DNA of 64,000 nt from Halorussus aquaticus (GCF_024218795.1 NZ_CP100400.1:744001-808000); one strand, 5' to 3'; positions 8,576 to 19,064 are shown, numbered from the stretch's first letter. Notes: generated from the sequence alone by a model not told the origin. A program made the numbers and translations.

Positions 8576-9889
8576 TCACGATTCGGCCTCCGTGCTGAGA
8601 ATCTCGTAGATGGCGTCGGTCACGTCCTCGGGACTGTTGACGTAGCTGACCGCCACCGCCGACGACTCGCCGAAGTGGTCCTCGACCTCCTCGGCGTGGG
8701 TCGCGTTGATGGCCTTCCCGTCCGGTTGCGTCTCGACGTAGGCGTGGAGATTGGCCGGAATCTCCTCCATCAGCGGCACGACGTTCTCGCTCGTGTCGTT
8801 CCGGGAGTTCTCGCTGTCGCCCGCCGCGAACACGTAGCGGTTCCAGTCCGACCACGGGTAGCGCTCGTCGAGTATCTCCGCGGTGAGTTCGTATGCGGAC
8901 GAAATCTTGGTCCCGCCGCCCGACCGGATGCCGAAGAACTCGTCGCGCTCGACCTCCCACGCCTCGGCGTCGTGGGCGATGTAGACGAACTCGGCGTTGT
9001 CGTACTTCCCGGTCAGGTACCAGTCCAGCGGGGTGAAGGTGCGCTCGACCAGTTCGCGCTTCTTCTCGCGCATCGACCCCGACACGTCCCGGATGTTGAC
9101 GACGACCACGTTCTTCTCGCGCTCCTCGATGATTTCGGGGTAGCGGTAGCGCTCGTCCTCCCGCCGGAAGGGGACGTGGCGGATGCCCTCCTCCTTTATC
9201 TTCTGGGCCGTGCTCCGGTTGGTGACGTTCTCCTCGACTTCCTCGATGGAGTCCCACTTCGTCTTCTCGTCGTCGGGAATCTGGCCGTAGGCCTCTTCGA
9301 GCCAGTGCTTCGAGACGTTGATAGCATTATTCCGTGCCCATTCAAACGTCCTGTCCGGCCCCCAGCCGTCGATTTTCAGGACCTCTTCGAGGAAGTCCGG
9401 GTCGAAGTCCATCGCCAGCTTTCGCTTCAGCCCCTCCTTGAACATCTGCTCGAAGTCCAGCGTGGAGTCCGGACCGGTCCGGGTCATGTCGGTGAAGTCG
9501 CCTTCCTTCTCCTCGATGACCTCCTTGCCCTTCGGTTCGAGGTCCAGTCCCAGTTCGTCGTCCAACTCTTGGGCGAACTCCTCGGGGTCCATCTCGTAGT
9601 AGTCGTGTTCCCCGCCTTCCTCGCCGGGTTCGTCGCCCTCGTCGCCCTCCTCGCCGGGTTGGGGTTGGGGCTGGCCGACCGGGTCGCCCACGTCGGGGTC
9701 GCCCTGCCCGACCCCGCCCTTGTCCCGCCGGTCGTACGCGAACTCCGGCAGGTCCACGATTTTGATGGGGATGTTTATCTCGTCGGGGAGACTCTGTCCG
9801 AGGTCGCCGTACTGGATGAAGTCCGCGAGGTCCTCGCGCTTCTCCTCGCCGACCTCCCTGTAGCGCTCCAAGTCCTCTCTCAGTCCCAT
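8576..9889 (-). CDS. DUF444/UPF0229 (YeaH-like) protein with vWA-type domain
   Basis: The product of about 437 residues starts [10 protein letters not shown] at ATG 9889; the open frame extends further upstream but that part lies within the prkA gene. The N-terminal third is very acidic, with Glu/Asp/Gly-rich stretches. The C-terminal half has the vWA-like MIDAS motif DVSGSM (about residue 270) and [17 protein letters not shown], which are typical of the YeaH/YhbH family. These proteins accompany PrkA kinases; YeaH partners YeaG in enterobacteria. The start overlaps the end of the upstream prkA by 10 bases. By analogy with AAA-vWA pairs (MoxR systems) it may be the adaptor of the PrkA ATPase, which is inference. 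Confidence 0.92.
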   Translation of the reverse strand: MGLREDLERYREVGEEKREDLADFIQYGDLGQSLPDEINIPIKIVDLPEFAYDRRDKGGVGQGDPDVGDPVGQPQPQPGEEGDEGDEPGEEGGEHDYYEMDPEEFAQELDDELGLDLEPKGKEVIEEKEGDFTDMTRTGPDSTLDFEQMFKEGLKRKLAMDFDPDFLEEVLKIDGWGPDRTFEWARNNAINVSKHWLEEAYGQIPDDEKTKWDSIEEVEENVTNRSTAQKIKEEGIRHVPFRREDERYRYPEIIEEREKNVVVVNIRDVSGSMREKKRELVERTFTPLDWYLTGKYDNAEFVYIAHDAEAWEVERDEFFGIRSGGGTKISSAYELTAEILDERYPWSDWNRYVFAAGDSENSRNDTSENVVPLMEEIPANLHAYVETQPDGKAINATHAEEVEDHFGESSAVAVSYVNSPEDVTDAIYEILSTEAES

Positions 9890-12222
9890 TTGTAGCTCAC
9901 CTGACTCATGACGTGTCGGCTGGTCAGTTCCGCCGACGCCTCGCTGTAGCCGAACATCTCGACCAGATTCGCCAGCGTCTTCTCCTTCACCGCGGCCGTC
10001 TCGGTGTCGCTGGGCGGGTCGGCCCACTGGTTGGGGTCGAAGTCCTCGTACACCCGGCGCACGTCGTCCCAGTCGTAGTTCGCCAGCACCGTCTTGATGA
10101 TGGGAATCTCCTTGGGGTCGATGTCCGACACCGAGAAGTCCTCGTCGCGGTTCTCCCACGCGTGACGGTTCAGCGCGGTGATGACCTTGTTGCGACGGAA
10201 CTCCTCGACCGCCGGGGAGGGACCGTGGTCGGCCCCGTAGCTCTCGGGCGAGAACCGGCCGAGGTGGTCGGTCTCGAACACCTTCATCTTGAGCGCGTCG
10301 GGTTCGACGTGCTCGCCTCGGTCGTTCTCGACCTGTTCGTCGGTCGCCCACGCGTAGACGTGTTCGATGTACTCCTCGACGGTCTCCTCGTCAACCCGCT
10401 TGTCGCGCATCATCGCGTCGAGCACGTCCTCCTCCTGCCGCTGGAAGATGTGGTTCTTCACCGGCACGAGTCGGTTCTCGTACTCGGTGCGCTCGGCCGT
10501 CGAGAAGACGGGCGCGCCCGTCAGTCCCTCGGCCATCGCGTTCAGGATGTCGCGGGGCATGATGACCTCCTCGACCGGGTACTCGGCGTGCGCGCGCTCG
10601 CTCTCGTCGTTGAGCAGGTCCGCGATGACGTCCCGCGTGTAGGTCACGGGAATCCCCTGCTCGCCGTCGTCGGCGTCGTCGGCGAACTCGAAGTCGTCCT
10701 TGTCGAGTCGGTCGTCGCCGTCGAGGAGGTACCCTCGGTCGAACAGTTTGGCCTTGTCCACGAGGTCGAGGCCCGCGGGCACGTCCTCGCCGTCGAGTCG
10801 GGTCACGACGCTGTAGAGGGCCGCGGCCTCGACGGCGTGCGGGGCGAGTTCGCGCTGGCCCACTCCGGTCCCGTGGTCGTCGTTCCGGACGGGGACCGAG
10901 AGGGGTTCGCGGATGAGCGTCTCCAGTTCGTCGTAGCTGTCGGCCCGCCAGACGTCGGTCTCGTTGGTCAGTTCGCGCCGGATGAGTTCGGCCTCCAGAC
11001 TCAGGTTGGTGAGGTACTTGAACCGCCGCCGGTCGAGTCGGCGCTTCAGCGCCTTGAGCGGGTCCGCGCCGCCCGCCTCGGCGTGCTGGTTGAGTTGGGC
11101 CTCTAGGTCCGGGTTCGAGATGATGAGCAACTGGGTGTCGATGTCCATCTGGATGCCCTTGTCCAGTTTCACCGTCTTCTCGTCGGGCACGTTGAGCAGT
11201 TTCTGGAGCAGGTCGGCGTGCTGGGCCGCGTCCTCCACGATGGTCAGCAGGCCGTTGCCCTGCGAGAGGACCCCGTCGTAGCTGAACGCCTGCGGGTTCT
11301 TGCGCCCCCGCGAGTCGAGTTCCTGCAACATCCCGCGCATCCACGACCCCACGAGGCGCTCCTTCGGCGGCCCGGAGTCCTCCGAGTGGAGGACCCCGAT
11401 GCCGTGACCGACGTCCACCACGTAGTTCTTCACGCGGAGGTGGTTGGGGTCGGTGATGGCGCTGAACAGGTCCTCTTCGCCGGTCCGCCGGTACTGCTCT
11501 TCGAGGTAGTCGTAGGCCTCCCGACTGAAGGGGTCGAGTTTGCTGTCCACCTTCAGGTCGATGTGGTCCTCGACCTCCGCGTTGATTCGCTCGAGGATGT
11601 CCGCGCGGACCTCCTCGGGGAACACCGTCAGCGGGTTGGCCTGCACCGGACTCGGGAACCAGTTCTCCTCGTCGGCGGCCGCCCGCTCCTCGCCGTAACT
11701 TAGGCCCCGGGCCTCGGTGGCGCTGGCGATGTTCCACTCGACGGTGTAGCGACGCCCCTCCTCTGTCTTCGAGAACTCGCGGAGTCCGTTGACGAGACAC
11801 CGCTTCAACTCGGACTTCCCGGTCGCCGTCGGTCCGTCGAACCAGATTATCTTCTCGGCCTTGCCGCGTTCGGCCGCGATGGACCGGAGGTCGTCCACGA
11901 ACGCGTTGAGGACCTCCGTGTTGCCGAGGATGGCGTGTTCGCCGTCGTTGGCGGGGTCGTCGAAGAAGCGGTAGCGCTCCTTCTCCTCGCCAACCTCGAC
12001 GACGGTCCGGGTGCCCATCGACTCGATGGCTTCGAGGAGGTACCTGCTGGCGTGGGCCGCAACGGTGGGGTTCCGGAACGCCTCGTCCACGAACTCGGTG
12101 AGGCTCTTGGGTTCCTCGTAGGTCTCCCTGAGTTCGCGGTCGGCCGCCTCGACGAACTCGCTGGCGTCGCGGTCCGGCGTCTCGTCGCGGCCGGTCCGCC
12201 CGTCGTCGTGGCCGGTCGCCAC
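9880..12222 (-). CDS. prkA: PrkA family serine protein kinase, second copy
   Basis: The 780-residue product is the more diverged of two PrkA paralogues in this operon. It has an AAA+ ATPase module with Walker A GPTATGKS (about residue 131) and an [15 protein letters not shown] segment. [17 protein letters not shown] segment and a C-terminal PrkA domain follow ([15 protein letters not shown]). PrkA proteins of bacteria phosphorylate protein substrates and belong with YeaH and SpoVR partners. The N-terminal 25 residues are polar and variable. It starts two bases after the first prkA ends and overlaps the DUF444 start by 10 bases, so all four genes are closely packed. Kinase activity is known for bacterial relatives only. 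Confidence 0.9.
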   Translation of the reverse strand: MATGHDDGRTGRDETPDRDASEFVEAADRELRETYEEPKSLTEFVDEAFRNPTVAAHASRYLLEAIESMGTRTVVEVGEEKERYRFFDDPANDGEHAILGNTEVLNAFVDDLRSIAAERGKAEKIIWFDGPTATGKSELKRCLVNGLREFSKTEEGRRYTVEWNIASATEARGLSYGEERAAADEENWFPSPVQANPLTVFPEEVRADILERINAEVEDHIDLKVDSKLDPFSREAYDYLEEQYRRTGEEDLFSAITDPNHLRVKNYVVDVGHGIGVLHSEDSGPPKERLVGSWMRGMLQELDSRGRKNPQAFSYDGVLSQGNGLLTIVEDAAQHADLLQKLLNVPDEKTVKLDKGIQMDIDTQLLIISNPDLEAQLNQHAEAGGADPLKALKRRLDRRRFKYLTNLSLEAELIRRELTNETDVWRADSYDELETLIREPLSVPVRNDDHGTGVGQRELAPHAVEAAALYSVVTRLDGEDVPAGLDLVDKAKLFDRGYLLDGDDRLDKDDFEFADDADDGEQGIPVTYTRDVIADLLNDESERAHAEYPVEEVIMPRDILNAMAEGLTGAPVFSTAERTEYENRLVPVKNHIFQRQEEDVLDAMMRDKRVDEETVEEYIEHVYAWATDEQVENDRGEHVEPDALKMKVFETDHLGRFSPESYGADHGPSPAVEEFRRNKVITALNRHAWENRDEDFSVSDIDPKEIPIIKTVLANYDWDDVRRVYEDFDPNQWADPPSDTETAAVKEKTLANLVEMFGYSEASAELTSRHVMSQVSYKWD

Positions 12223-12224
12223 GG

Positions 12225-14288
12225 TTAGTCCTCCATCTCTGCGCGAGCGACCTCGGCACCGGCGAACTCCAGCACCTCCTTCGCACCGTCACGCGAGTAG
12301 CCCTGATCCACGAGCGCGTCTATCCACGCGTTCTGCTCGTCGTCGTCCATCTCGTTGGCCGACACCAGCGCCGAGAAGTTGATGTTGTGCTTCTTGTCCT
12401 CCCAGAGTTTGCGTTCGAGCGCGCGGCGCAGGCGGTCGTTGTCCTGCGGGTCGAACGGCGACCCCTCGCGGGCGCGCCGCGAGACCCAGTTGCTCACTTC
12501 CTGCCGGAAGTCGTTCTTGCGGTCGCGCGGGATGTCGAGTTTCTCCTCGACCGCTCGGAGGAAACTCTCGTCGGGTTCCTGCTCGCGGCCGGTGAGTTCG
12601 TCCTCGACGGTGTCGTCGTCGATGTACGCCATCACGTGGTCCATGTACTTCTCGCCCTGCCGCTGAATCTCCTCGATGTCGTAGGCCAGCGCGTGGCGCA
12701 CGTCCTCGATGGCGCGGTCCTTGTACTCCTCGCGGACCATCTCGAGGTAGCGGTAGTACGTCTCGAAGTTCTCCTCCGGGATAGAGCCGTGATTTTCGAG
12801 GTTCTCCTCGAAGTGGTTGAACACCGAGAGCGGACTCAGGAACCCCTTGTCGCGGTGGGTGGAGTTCATGATGGCCTCGGCTATCTCGTCGCCGATGAAC
12901 CGGGCCGAGACGCCCTCCATCCCCTCGCCGATGTCGGCGCTCTCCTCGCCCTCCTCGCGGAGTTTCTTCACGTCCACGTCCTCGCCGTCCTTTATCTCCC
13001 CGTTGTAGGCCTTGACCTTCTGCATCAGGTCCACCATCTCGCTGTCGGGTTCCTCGATGCGGGTCAGGACGCCGAACAGCCCCGCCATTTCGAGCGTGTG
13101 AGGCTCGATGTGGACGTCGGGCACGTCGGCGTTGCCGAGCATCTTCCGGTAAATCTTGGCCTCCTCGTCGTATTCGAGGACGTACGGGAAGTCGATGCGT
13201 TTGGTCCGGTCGTTGAACGCCTCCATCTTCTCGTCGCCCTTCTTGTCCCGGTACTCGGGCATGTTCGTCCGGCCGACGATGACTTGGTCGATGTCGATTC
13301 GGGGATTGTTCTTGGGCTTGATGGTCTGTTCCTGCGTCGCGTGGAGGAAGTCGTACAGGAACTCGCGCTGAAGCTTCAGCAGTTCTTCGCCCGAGAAGAT
13401 GCCCCGGTTGGCGTTACAGAACGCCCCCGAGTAGTCGAACGCGCGAGGGTCGGACTCGCCGTAGATGGCGATTTTGGAGTAGTTGACGTCGCCGGTCAAC
13501 TCCGTCTCGTCCTGATTCTTCTTGTCCTTCGGTTCGAACGTCTCGACCGCTTGGCGCTTGTTCTCGTCGGCGGTGAGACGGATGACCTCGACGTGGTTCT
13601 CGAGGACCTGCTGGATGTCGTCGTCGTAGTACGCCAACAGTTCGTCCATGTAGAACGCCGACGCGGGGTCGAGCGACTGCTCGTTCTGGATGGTGTAGGG
13701 CGCGTCGAGGTTCTCGTTCAGGTCGTCGATGACTCGTTGACGCTGTTCGAGCGGCAGCAACACGAGCGGGTCCTGATTCATCGGCGACCGGACCGTGTCG
13801 TCGGCCGGGTCCTGATCGTGGATGACGTCACAGAGGTTGGTCCACTTGTAGGTGTACATCCGGCCCTCTTCGCGGAGGGTGTAGTCCTCGAAGTACTTCC
13901 GGGCCTGCCGGTCGAAGTCGGACTTCCCGGACCCCACCGGGCCGAGCAGGAGTTTGATGCGCTTCTGCGGCCCGAGACCGCGCGCGCCGGACTTGACCTT
14001 GTTCACGAACTCGTGGATGGCGCGGTGGATTTCGTGGCCGTAGAACGTGTTCTCGCCGTCGTGCAGCGGGTCCTCCGAGGCGAGCAGGTACTCGACCACA
14101 CCGGCTTCCTCGTCGTACTCGGTCCCGTAGTAGTCGAACATGTCGGCCACCCGTTGGTGGGCGTTCCGAGCGATTTTGGGGTCTTCGTACACCTCGTCGA
14201 GGTACCAGTCGAACGACTTGGTCTCGCGGAGGTCTTCGGGCATCGATTCTTGGTATCGCTTGCTGAGTTCTTCCAGTGTTGCTGTCAT
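12225..14288 (-). CDS. prkA: PrkA family serine protein kinase, first copy
   Basis: The product is about 687 residues from MTATLEELSKRYQ at ATG 14288; a second in-frame ATG at 14300 (MRDTM) is also possible. It contains the PrkA AAA+ domain with Walker A GPVGSGKSDFDRQ (about residue 117). A TYKWTNLCDVIHDQDPADD region, the family motif IAYNRPEY-like VIVGRTNMPEYRDKKG, and a helical PrkA C-terminal domain (RDKGFLSPLSVFNHF and after) follow. It is closer to bacterial PrkA/YeaG than the paralogue downstream. First gene of the prkA-prkA-DUF444-spoVR operon. The last residues overlap no other gene, with a two-base gap to the next. Confidence 0.92.
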   Translation of the reverse strand: MTATLEELSKRYQESMPEDLRETKSFDWYLDEVYEDPKIARNAHQRVADMFDYYGTEYDEEAGVVEYLLASEDPLHDGENTFYGHEIHRAIHEFVNKVKSGARGLGPQKRIKLLLGPVGSGKSDFDRQARKYFEDYTLREEGRMYTYKWTNLCDVIHDQDPADDTVRSPMNQDPLVLLPLEQRQRVIDDLNENLDAPYTIQNEQSLDPASAFYMDELLAYYDDDIQQVLENHVEVIRLTADENKRQAVETFEPKDKKNQDETELTGDVNYSKIAIYGESDPRAFDYSGAFCNANRGIFSGEELLKLQREFLYDFLHATQEQTIKPKNNPRIDIDQVIVGRTNMPEYRDKKGDEKMEAFNDRTKRIDFPYVLEYDEEAKIYRKMLGNADVPDVHIEPHTLEMAGLFGVLTRIEEPDSEMVDLMQKVKAYNGEIKDGEDVDVKKLREEGEESADIGEGMEGVSARFIGDEIAEAIMNSTHRDKGFLSPLSVFNHFEENLENHGSIPEENFETYYRYLEMVREEYKDRAIEDVRHALAYDIEEIQRQGEKYMDHVMAYIDDDTVEDELTGREQEPDESFLRAVEEKLDIPRDRKNDFRQEVSNWVSRRAREGSPFDPQDNDRLRRALERKLWEDKKHNINFSALVSANEMDDDEQNAWIDALVDQGYSRDGAKEVLEFAGAEVARAEMED

Positions 14289-14300
14289 CGTATCACGCAT

Positions 14301-14854
14301 TTTGTTGGGAGAGTCGAGAGAGAGCGAACGGTTGACCGGTGGTTCTGTAGTTCGCGGCCGGAGTATGTGGTAGACGGACACGCACAAAGAGGTGACGGCC
14401 ACTCTGATATCTGATAACTCTTCACAAAGGTGGCGCTGCGCGTGCCACACACCCTTTCCGCCTCCTCGGTCCCGTTCGTGCGCGGGACGCTACCGTTCTG
14501 GCCGTTCATGTACGTGCTATCCCACCCCGTATTCACGGCGACGTTCACGTCGGAGGGCGACGAACTCGGGCGGACGTGAATCGGTAGGGTCGTGTTACCG
14601 CGTACCGCGTGGGTCGGTACCACCGATACTATTTAATGGATGGGATGTAGCGCTATATAACTGTTGGCTCGACTCGATTTTGTTTTTATATGAATTAACT
14701 CCATTGAACACCGACGACTGACGCGGGCGACGGGCATCACCCCTCCGGTGGGAGTTGGTAACGTACCCGGCCTTTAAGACCGGGCGAGCGAGCGGTCCGC
14801 TGTCGGCCGCGTGCGACCGGCAAGGCCTTACCCGGCAGGGCCGAACCGGCGACC
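14301..14854. other. Long divergent intergenic region upstream of the prkA operon
   Basis: The region between prkA (minus) and the DUF5820 gene (plus) holds AT-rich elements near 14400-14420 (TGATATCTGATAACTC), 14632-14640 (CTATTTAATGG, which reads CCATTAAATAG on the minus strand) and 14655-14700 (CTATATAACTG, TTTTTATATGAATTAAC). Such a dense set suggests promoters in both directions and a long leader for the prkA operon. No convincing small gene is seen. The open frames listed here on both strands have the biased composition of chance frames in GC-rich DNA. Confidence 0.45.
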
Positions 14855-15271
14855 ATGAGCGACGGCGACCCGACCGAGCGCAGTTCGACCGACCCCGACC
14901 TACCCGCTGGCTGGACGGTCTGGAACGACGAACCCGAGGGACGCCGAATCCTCGCGTACCGGCCCGACGTGTTCGACGGCGACGAGTTCCCGCCGGCGTG
15001 CATGCCCACGCTGTACGTCGCGGCGGGCGCGCCCAACCGCCCGGCCTCCGAGGCCGAGTACGGGACGACGCGGGTCTGGCGCGTCGAGTTCTTCCTCGAA
15101 CCCGAAGTCGAGTTGGTCCCCGCGCGAACGTACGACACGCGCGAGGAGGCGGTCGCTGGCGCACGGGAACTCGCGGCCGCGTTCGCTGGCGGCGAACTCG
15201 ACTACCGAGACGCGTATCAGGTCCCGCGCGAGGAATACTTCGAGGAACTGGACGAACTGACTGGGGAGTAG
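14855..15271 (+). CDS. Conserved haloarchaeal protein, DUF5820-like
   Basis: This 138-residue acidic soluble protein reads LPAGWTVWNDEPEGRRI near its N-terminus and FFLEPEVELVPARTYDTREE in the middle, features that I associate with the haloarchaeal DUF5820 family. There are no signal peptide and no membrane segment. Function is unknown. The ATG at 14855 is followed by a polar, variable stretch of about 20 residues. It is in the same direction as the UPF0179 gene 66 bases downstream, which seems to have its own promoter. Confidence 0.75.
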   Translation: MSDGDPTERSSTDPDLPAGWTVWNDEPEGRRILAYRPDVFDGDEFPPACMPTLYVAAGAPNRPASEAEYGTTRVWRVEFFLEPEVELVPARTYDTREEAVAGARELAAAFAGGELDYRDAYQVPREEYFEELDELTGE

Positions 15272-15306
15272 TGTCCGGTCGGCCGACCGAGACGACAGGA
15301 CGAGAG

Positions 15307-15313
15307 TCTTAAC
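15307..15313 (+). promoter_or_regulatory. TATA-like element of the UPF0179 gene
   Basis: TCTTAAC lies centred 28 bases before the ATG at 15338, which supports leaderless initiation at that ATG over the GTG at 15332. Confidence 0.45.
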
Positions 15314-15337
15314 CGGGCGGCCCGCGTACCCGTGTCC

Positions 15338-15787
15338 ATGTCGTCCATCACCCTCATCGGAACCCGCCTCGCGGAACCCGGTCAGGAGTTCGTCTATCGG
15401 GGGGAGTCCTCGGCCTGCGAGGGGTGTCCGTACCGGGACCAGTGTCTGAACCTCTCGGAGGGCGTGCGCTACCGCGTCAGCGACGTGCGAGACGGTGCCC
15501 AGACCCTCGACTGCGGCGTCCACGACAGCGGCGTGACCGCGGTGGAGGTCGAACCCGTCGGCGCGAAGGCCAACGTCCCCGCCAAGAACGCCTACGCCGG
15601 GAGCAAGGCCAGTCTCGAAGGCCCCTGTCCGCACACGGAGTGCCCGAGCCACGAGTTCTGTGAACCGGCGGGCGTGGACTTCGACGAGGACTACCAGATT
15701 ACAGAGATCGTGGGCGATCCGCCCCACGACTACTGCATGCTCGACCGGGACCTGACGCTGGTCGAGTTCGCGCCCAACGAGGAGTAG
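15338..15787 (+). CDS. UPF0179 family protein
   Basis: The 149-residue product matches the archaeal UPF0179 family: N-terminal SSITLIGTRLAEPGQEFVYR, then clustered cysteines (CEGCPYRDQCLNL) and a second set (CPHTECPSHEFCEPAG). Eight or more conserved Cys suggest metal or Fe-S binding, which is inference; the family has no established function. ATG 15338 is chosen because a TATA-like TCTTAAC lies 28 bases upstream. No membrane segment is present. Confidence 0.9.
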   Translation: MSSITLIGTRLAEPGQEFVYRGESSACEGCPYRDQCLNLSEGVRYRVSDVRDGAQTLDCGVHDSGVTAVEVEPVGAKANVPAKNAYAGSKASLEGPCPHTECPSHEFCEPAGVDFDEDYQITEIVGDPPHDYCMLDRDLTLVEFAPNEE

Positions 15788-15922
15788 CGAACGACCGGAT
15801 CGACGCGCCGACTCTCCGGCTCCTTGCGTCTCGCTGCGAGAGCGAACGGAACCGCAGCGGACAGCAACAGACGAAAAATAGAGCGTCGCACTACGCCTCT
15901 CTCCGGAGGCGAGCGACGGCGG

Positions 15923-16903
15923 TTAGAACCACCCGTCTTCGTCCTCTTCACCGACGAAGCCTTCGCCCTCTTCTTCTTCCTCTCCACCGTCGAAGAGGTT
16001 CTCGTCATCCTCTCCTCCGACGCCGGTGAAGGGACCGTAGTCGTCGGCGGTGTCGAACTCGTCGTCTGCGGCGAACACCTGTTCACCGAATCCGGTGAGC
16101 GTGGGAGAGACGTACTCGCTGGCGTCGCCGAACTCGCTACTGAATTCGTCGTCGCCGACACAGCAGCCTTCGGTCTCACCGTCGTCCTGCATCGCACTCG
16201 CCGCGTCGCTGTCCACCATGGCCGCCTCGGTCGTCTCGTTCGTCTGCTCGGTCGCCGTCATCTGGGCCTCCGCGCCTCGCTTCGGAGTAGTGTCGCTCAC
16301 TTGGACGACCGAACCGTTGGTCAGGTCCACGACGACCGACTTGCTCGCGTTCGGCGAGACGAACGTGACCTGCTGGCCGGTGAAGTTGGGTTCGGCCTCG
16401 ATGGAGACTTCGACCGGTACGAACTCGTCGCCGACCTCCTGCTGGGCCGCCTCTACCGCCGAGACGGCTCCGCCGATGTCACTCACGCCGATTCCCTGCT
16501 GTTCGAGCACGGTCTGGTTCAACTGCGCGATGTTCGTGTTTGTCTGGATGATTCCGGCGTCGGTCCCGTTGACGACGACGCCCGTGACGTTCCCCGTCTC
16601 GTTGGCGACGAGGACCTCGTATCCCGGCGTGCCGTTCGCCCGCTTGAGTCGAGCGCCGAGTACCGTTCCGCCGGTCTCGTTCTGCGCGAGGACGGCGGCT
16701 TCGTACGCCGTCACGTTGAGTTCCGAGAGGTTGAGACCGCCGGTCGTCTGGTTCTGCGTTCCCTCGTCCTGTAGATACTGTCCCCCTTCGACCGCGCTAC
16801 GGTCGGCCGAACCGGCGGCGACTGCCGAGCCAGCGCCCACTGCGACGACGCTGGCTACCAGTAACGCGCTCAGTCCGACCGATAGAAGTGTCCGTCCGTT
16901 CAT
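15923..16903 (-). CDS. Secreted protein with PepSY-like repeats and acidic tail
   Basis: The 326-residue product starts at ATG 16903, where GAGGTGA lies seven bases upstream as a clear Shine-Dalgarno match, unusual here since most genes look leaderless. A Sec-type signal peptide (MNGRTLLSVGLSALLVASVV, cleavage after GSAVAA) is followed by two alpha/beta repeats. These read YEAAVLAQ...GYEVLVANETGNVTGVVVNG and AVSAVEAAQQEV...QQVTFVSPNASKSVVVDL and resemble PepSY domains. The last 110 residues are low-complexity and very acidic (EEEEEGEGF), ending GWF. It is probably an extracellular or surface-bound protein; a peptidase-inhibiting role for PepSY is known only in other families. The longer open frame to 16993 lacks any supporting start. 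Confidence 0.7.
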   Translation of the reverse strand: MNGRTLLSVGLSALLVASVVAVGAGSAVAAGSADRSAVEGGQYLQDEGTQNQTTGGLNLSELNVTAYEAAVLAQNETGGTVLGARLKRANGTPGYEVLVANETGNVTGVVVNGTDAGIIQTNTNIAQLNQTVLEQQGIGVSDIGGAVSAVEAAQQEVGDEFVPVEVSIEAEPNFTGQQVTFVSPNASKSVVVDLTNGSVVQVSDTTPKRGAEAQMTATEQTNETTEAAMVDSDAASAMQDDGETEGCCVGDDEFSSEFGDASEYVSPTLTGFGEQVFAADDEFDTADDYGPFTGVGGEDDENLFDGGEEEEEGEGFVGEEDEDGWF

Positions 16904-17282
16904 TGAGTTCACCTCGCTCGCACCGCAGTAGCGTGAGACGACAGCGGCGGTAATAATTACTTTCGCCAACCTCTTACCTGTACAGATGGTCACTAATAGC
17001 GGCTCGTATAGCTATTCCGTCGTGTACGGGCCGCGAAATATCGGGCGACGTGACTCGAATAGTCGATACGAAAACAGTTATTTCTCACTTCCACCGGTGG
17101 TCTAACTCGTCCAATACTCGACTTACCGCGGACCGTAATCGAACGATGGGACCGCTCGGAGTCGGTTCGACGACGTTCGTCTCTGCGATGCGACAATAGA
17201 CGTGACCGCGACAGGACAGGTACGAACCGCGGCGTGTCGCCGGTGTCGTTTCCTCCGTCGAAACGAGTCGGACCAGCGAGGA
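16904..17282. other. Intergenic region with an AT-rich promoter element
   Basis: TAATAATTAC at 16951-16960 could be the promoter of the secreted protein, leaving a leader of about 25 bases that carries its Shine-Dalgarno. A further AT-rich block lies near 17030-17085. The 67-residue open frame on the minus strand here (16993-17196) is Arg/Ser-rich and basic, unlike real haloarchaeal proteins, and I do not accept it as a gene. Confidence 0.4.
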
Positions 17283-19064
17283 TCAGAACTCCTCCAGATA
17301 CCCCGCGAACGTCTCGGCCGCGCGCTCGTACGTGGCCGGACTGGTCACGTCGATGCCGAGGGCCTCGAACTGCGCGAGCAGGTCCTTCCGGCCCGTGTTC
17401 CGGAGGAAGTCGCGAAACCGGGCGGGACTGAGACTCCCCTCGCGGAGTCGGTCGCGGACAACCAGTGCGCCCGTCGCGCCGAGGACGTACTGGAAACTAC
17501 TGTAGGGGTCACGGGTCCCCTGACCGAGCCAGTTCCGTCCGGCCCGGTCGTCGTACGCGACTTCGGGCCGGAACTCTGCGAGGAGGTCCGCGTGGGTCTC
17601 GCGGACGCGTTCGGCCGAGAGATTCTCTCCGTCTTCGACTGCGGTGGCGAGGCGGTGAGCGAACGCCGACTTCATCGTCTGGACGTAGAGGTTACCGCCG
17701 ACGCACTCCAACAGGCGGTTCTTCGCGTGGGCCGCGAGCGGCCCGCCGCGCTCGATGCAGTGTTCGAGGACGAGGATTTCGTGGAGAATCGACGGGACCT
17801 CGCAGATAGCGCTCGGACAGGTCGCGTACCGGGTCGGTCCCTCGCGGTGGTACGAGACGTTGAGCGCGTGGCCGAGTTCGTGCCCGAGAACCGAGAGCGA
17901 CCACAGGTCCTCGCGGTAGTTCGCCAGCACGAACGCACCGTCGGCGGCCGAGGACGGGCAGTACGCCGGGATGTCGGTCCGCTTGTTCTGGGTCGGATAC
18001 GCGTCGATGCGACGCTCCGCGAAGAACGACCGCGTGCGGTCCACGTAGTCCTCGCCCAGCGGCGCGAGCGAGTCGAGGATATGTTCTTTGGCTTCCTCGT
18101 ACGGAACCTCGGGTTCCGGGGCGTCCGCGATGGACACTTGGAGGTCCCACGGTCGGAGCGTCTCGACGCCGAGGCGCTCTCGGCGGACCGCCTGCGACCG
18201 GTGGTACGGTCCGAGGTTCGCCCTGACCGCGTCGAGCAGCACGTCGTGGACCGCTCCGGGCAGGTACGGTTGCGACCCCGACTCGGGGTAGGTCCCCCGG
18301 AAGTCGCGGTCCCGAATCGAGTCGTAGCCCCGGACCTCTACCTCGGCGTCGGCGGCCGCGAGTTTCTCGGCGTAGGCCCGCGAGAGCGTGTGTTCGAACC
18401 GGTCCATCTCGCTCCAGAACGCCTCGTAGACCCGTTTGCGGTACGCCCGATTCGAGTGGGATAGCTCCTCGCCGTAGTTGTCGTGTCGGAGTTCGACCGT
18501 CTCGCCGTCGGGTCGCTCCACGCTGGGCGCGTCGAAGTCCTCGGTCGTGACCGCCCGGACGACTCTGGTCGGCGCGGACCGCGTCTCGCCGTGGGCCGCG
18601 ATGGCGTCTTCGGCGTCCGCCGACCGGACTCGCTCGGACTGCTCGCGCAGGCTCTCGGCGTATCGGCGATACCCGTCGAGTTCGGCGACGAACGCGTCGA
18701 GGCGCTCGTCGTCGGTTTCGCGGAGGCGTCGGCGGACGGCCGCCACGACGGGTTCGAACTCGGCCTCGACGTCGCGGAACCGCCTCCGCACGTCGTCGGC
18801 CGCATCAGACTCGGTGTTGACGTTCCGGTAGAGGGTCGCGTACAGGTCGAGTCGCTGCTTCCGGCGGTAACACTCCTCGGTTCGTTCGAGGAGCGTCCGG
18901 AGGTCGGCCGTCGTTTCGAGCGACGCCGCGGCCGCCGACTCCAGCGCCCCAATCCGGTCGCGGAGCGCCGCCGCGGCGTCGTCCCAGTCGTCTGGCGTCT
19001 CGAAGATGCGGGTCAGGTCGAATCGGTACTCGGGTTCGATGTCGTCTCTAGCTGGTAAACTCAT
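17283..19064 (-). CDS. pepF: M3 family zinc oligoendopeptidase (PepF-like)
   Basis: The 593-residue cytoplasmic peptidase has the M3 zinc-site motif in LGHELGHALNVSYH (His395, Glu396, His399) with the third ligand region about 30 residues later (SILHEILVLEH). Length and layout (a helical N-terminal half, catalytic core from about 200) fit oligoendopeptidase F, which cuts short peptides of 7-17 residues in bacteria. It starts at ATG 19064 (MSLPARDDIEPEYRFDLTRI). It stands alone, divergent from the SBDS gene. No regulation is visible. Confidence 0.93.
   Translation of the reverse strand: MSLPARDDIEPEYRFDLTRIFETPDDWDDAAAALRDRIGALESAAAASLETTADLRTLLERTEECYRRKQRLDLYATLYRNVNTESDAADDVRRRFRDVEAEFEPVVAAVRRRLRETDDERLDAFVAELDGYRRYAESLREQSERVRSADAEDAIAAHGETRSAPTRVVRAVTTEDFDAPSVERPDGETVELRHDNYGEELSHSNRAYRKRVYEAFWSEMDRFEHTLSRAYAEKLAAADAEVEVRGYDSIRDRDFRGTYPESGSQPYLPGAVHDVLLDAVRANLGPYHRSQAVRRERLGVETLRPWDLQVSIADAPEPEVPYEEAKEHILDSLAPLGEDYVDRTRSFFAERRIDAYPTQNKRTDIPAYCPSSAADGAFVLANYREDLWSLSVLGHELGHALNVSYHREGPTRYATCPSAICEVPSILHEILVLEHCIERGGPLAAHAKNRLLECVGGNLYVQTMKSAFAHRLATAVEDGENLSAERVRETHADLLAEFRPEVAYDDRAGRNWLGQGTRDPYSSFQYVLGATGALVVRDRLREGSLSPARFRDFLRNTGRKDLLAQFEALGIDVTSPATYERAAETFAGYLEEF

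Noticed and set aside
12387..14414. 675-residue open frame opposite prkA
   Set aside because: Val/Leu/Arg/Asp-rich shadow of the PrkA gene with no motif; PrkA identity is clear.
16993..17196. 67-residue basic open frame
   Set aside because: Composition (Arg, Ser) is typical of noncoding GC-rich DNA; there is no promoter or ribosome site.
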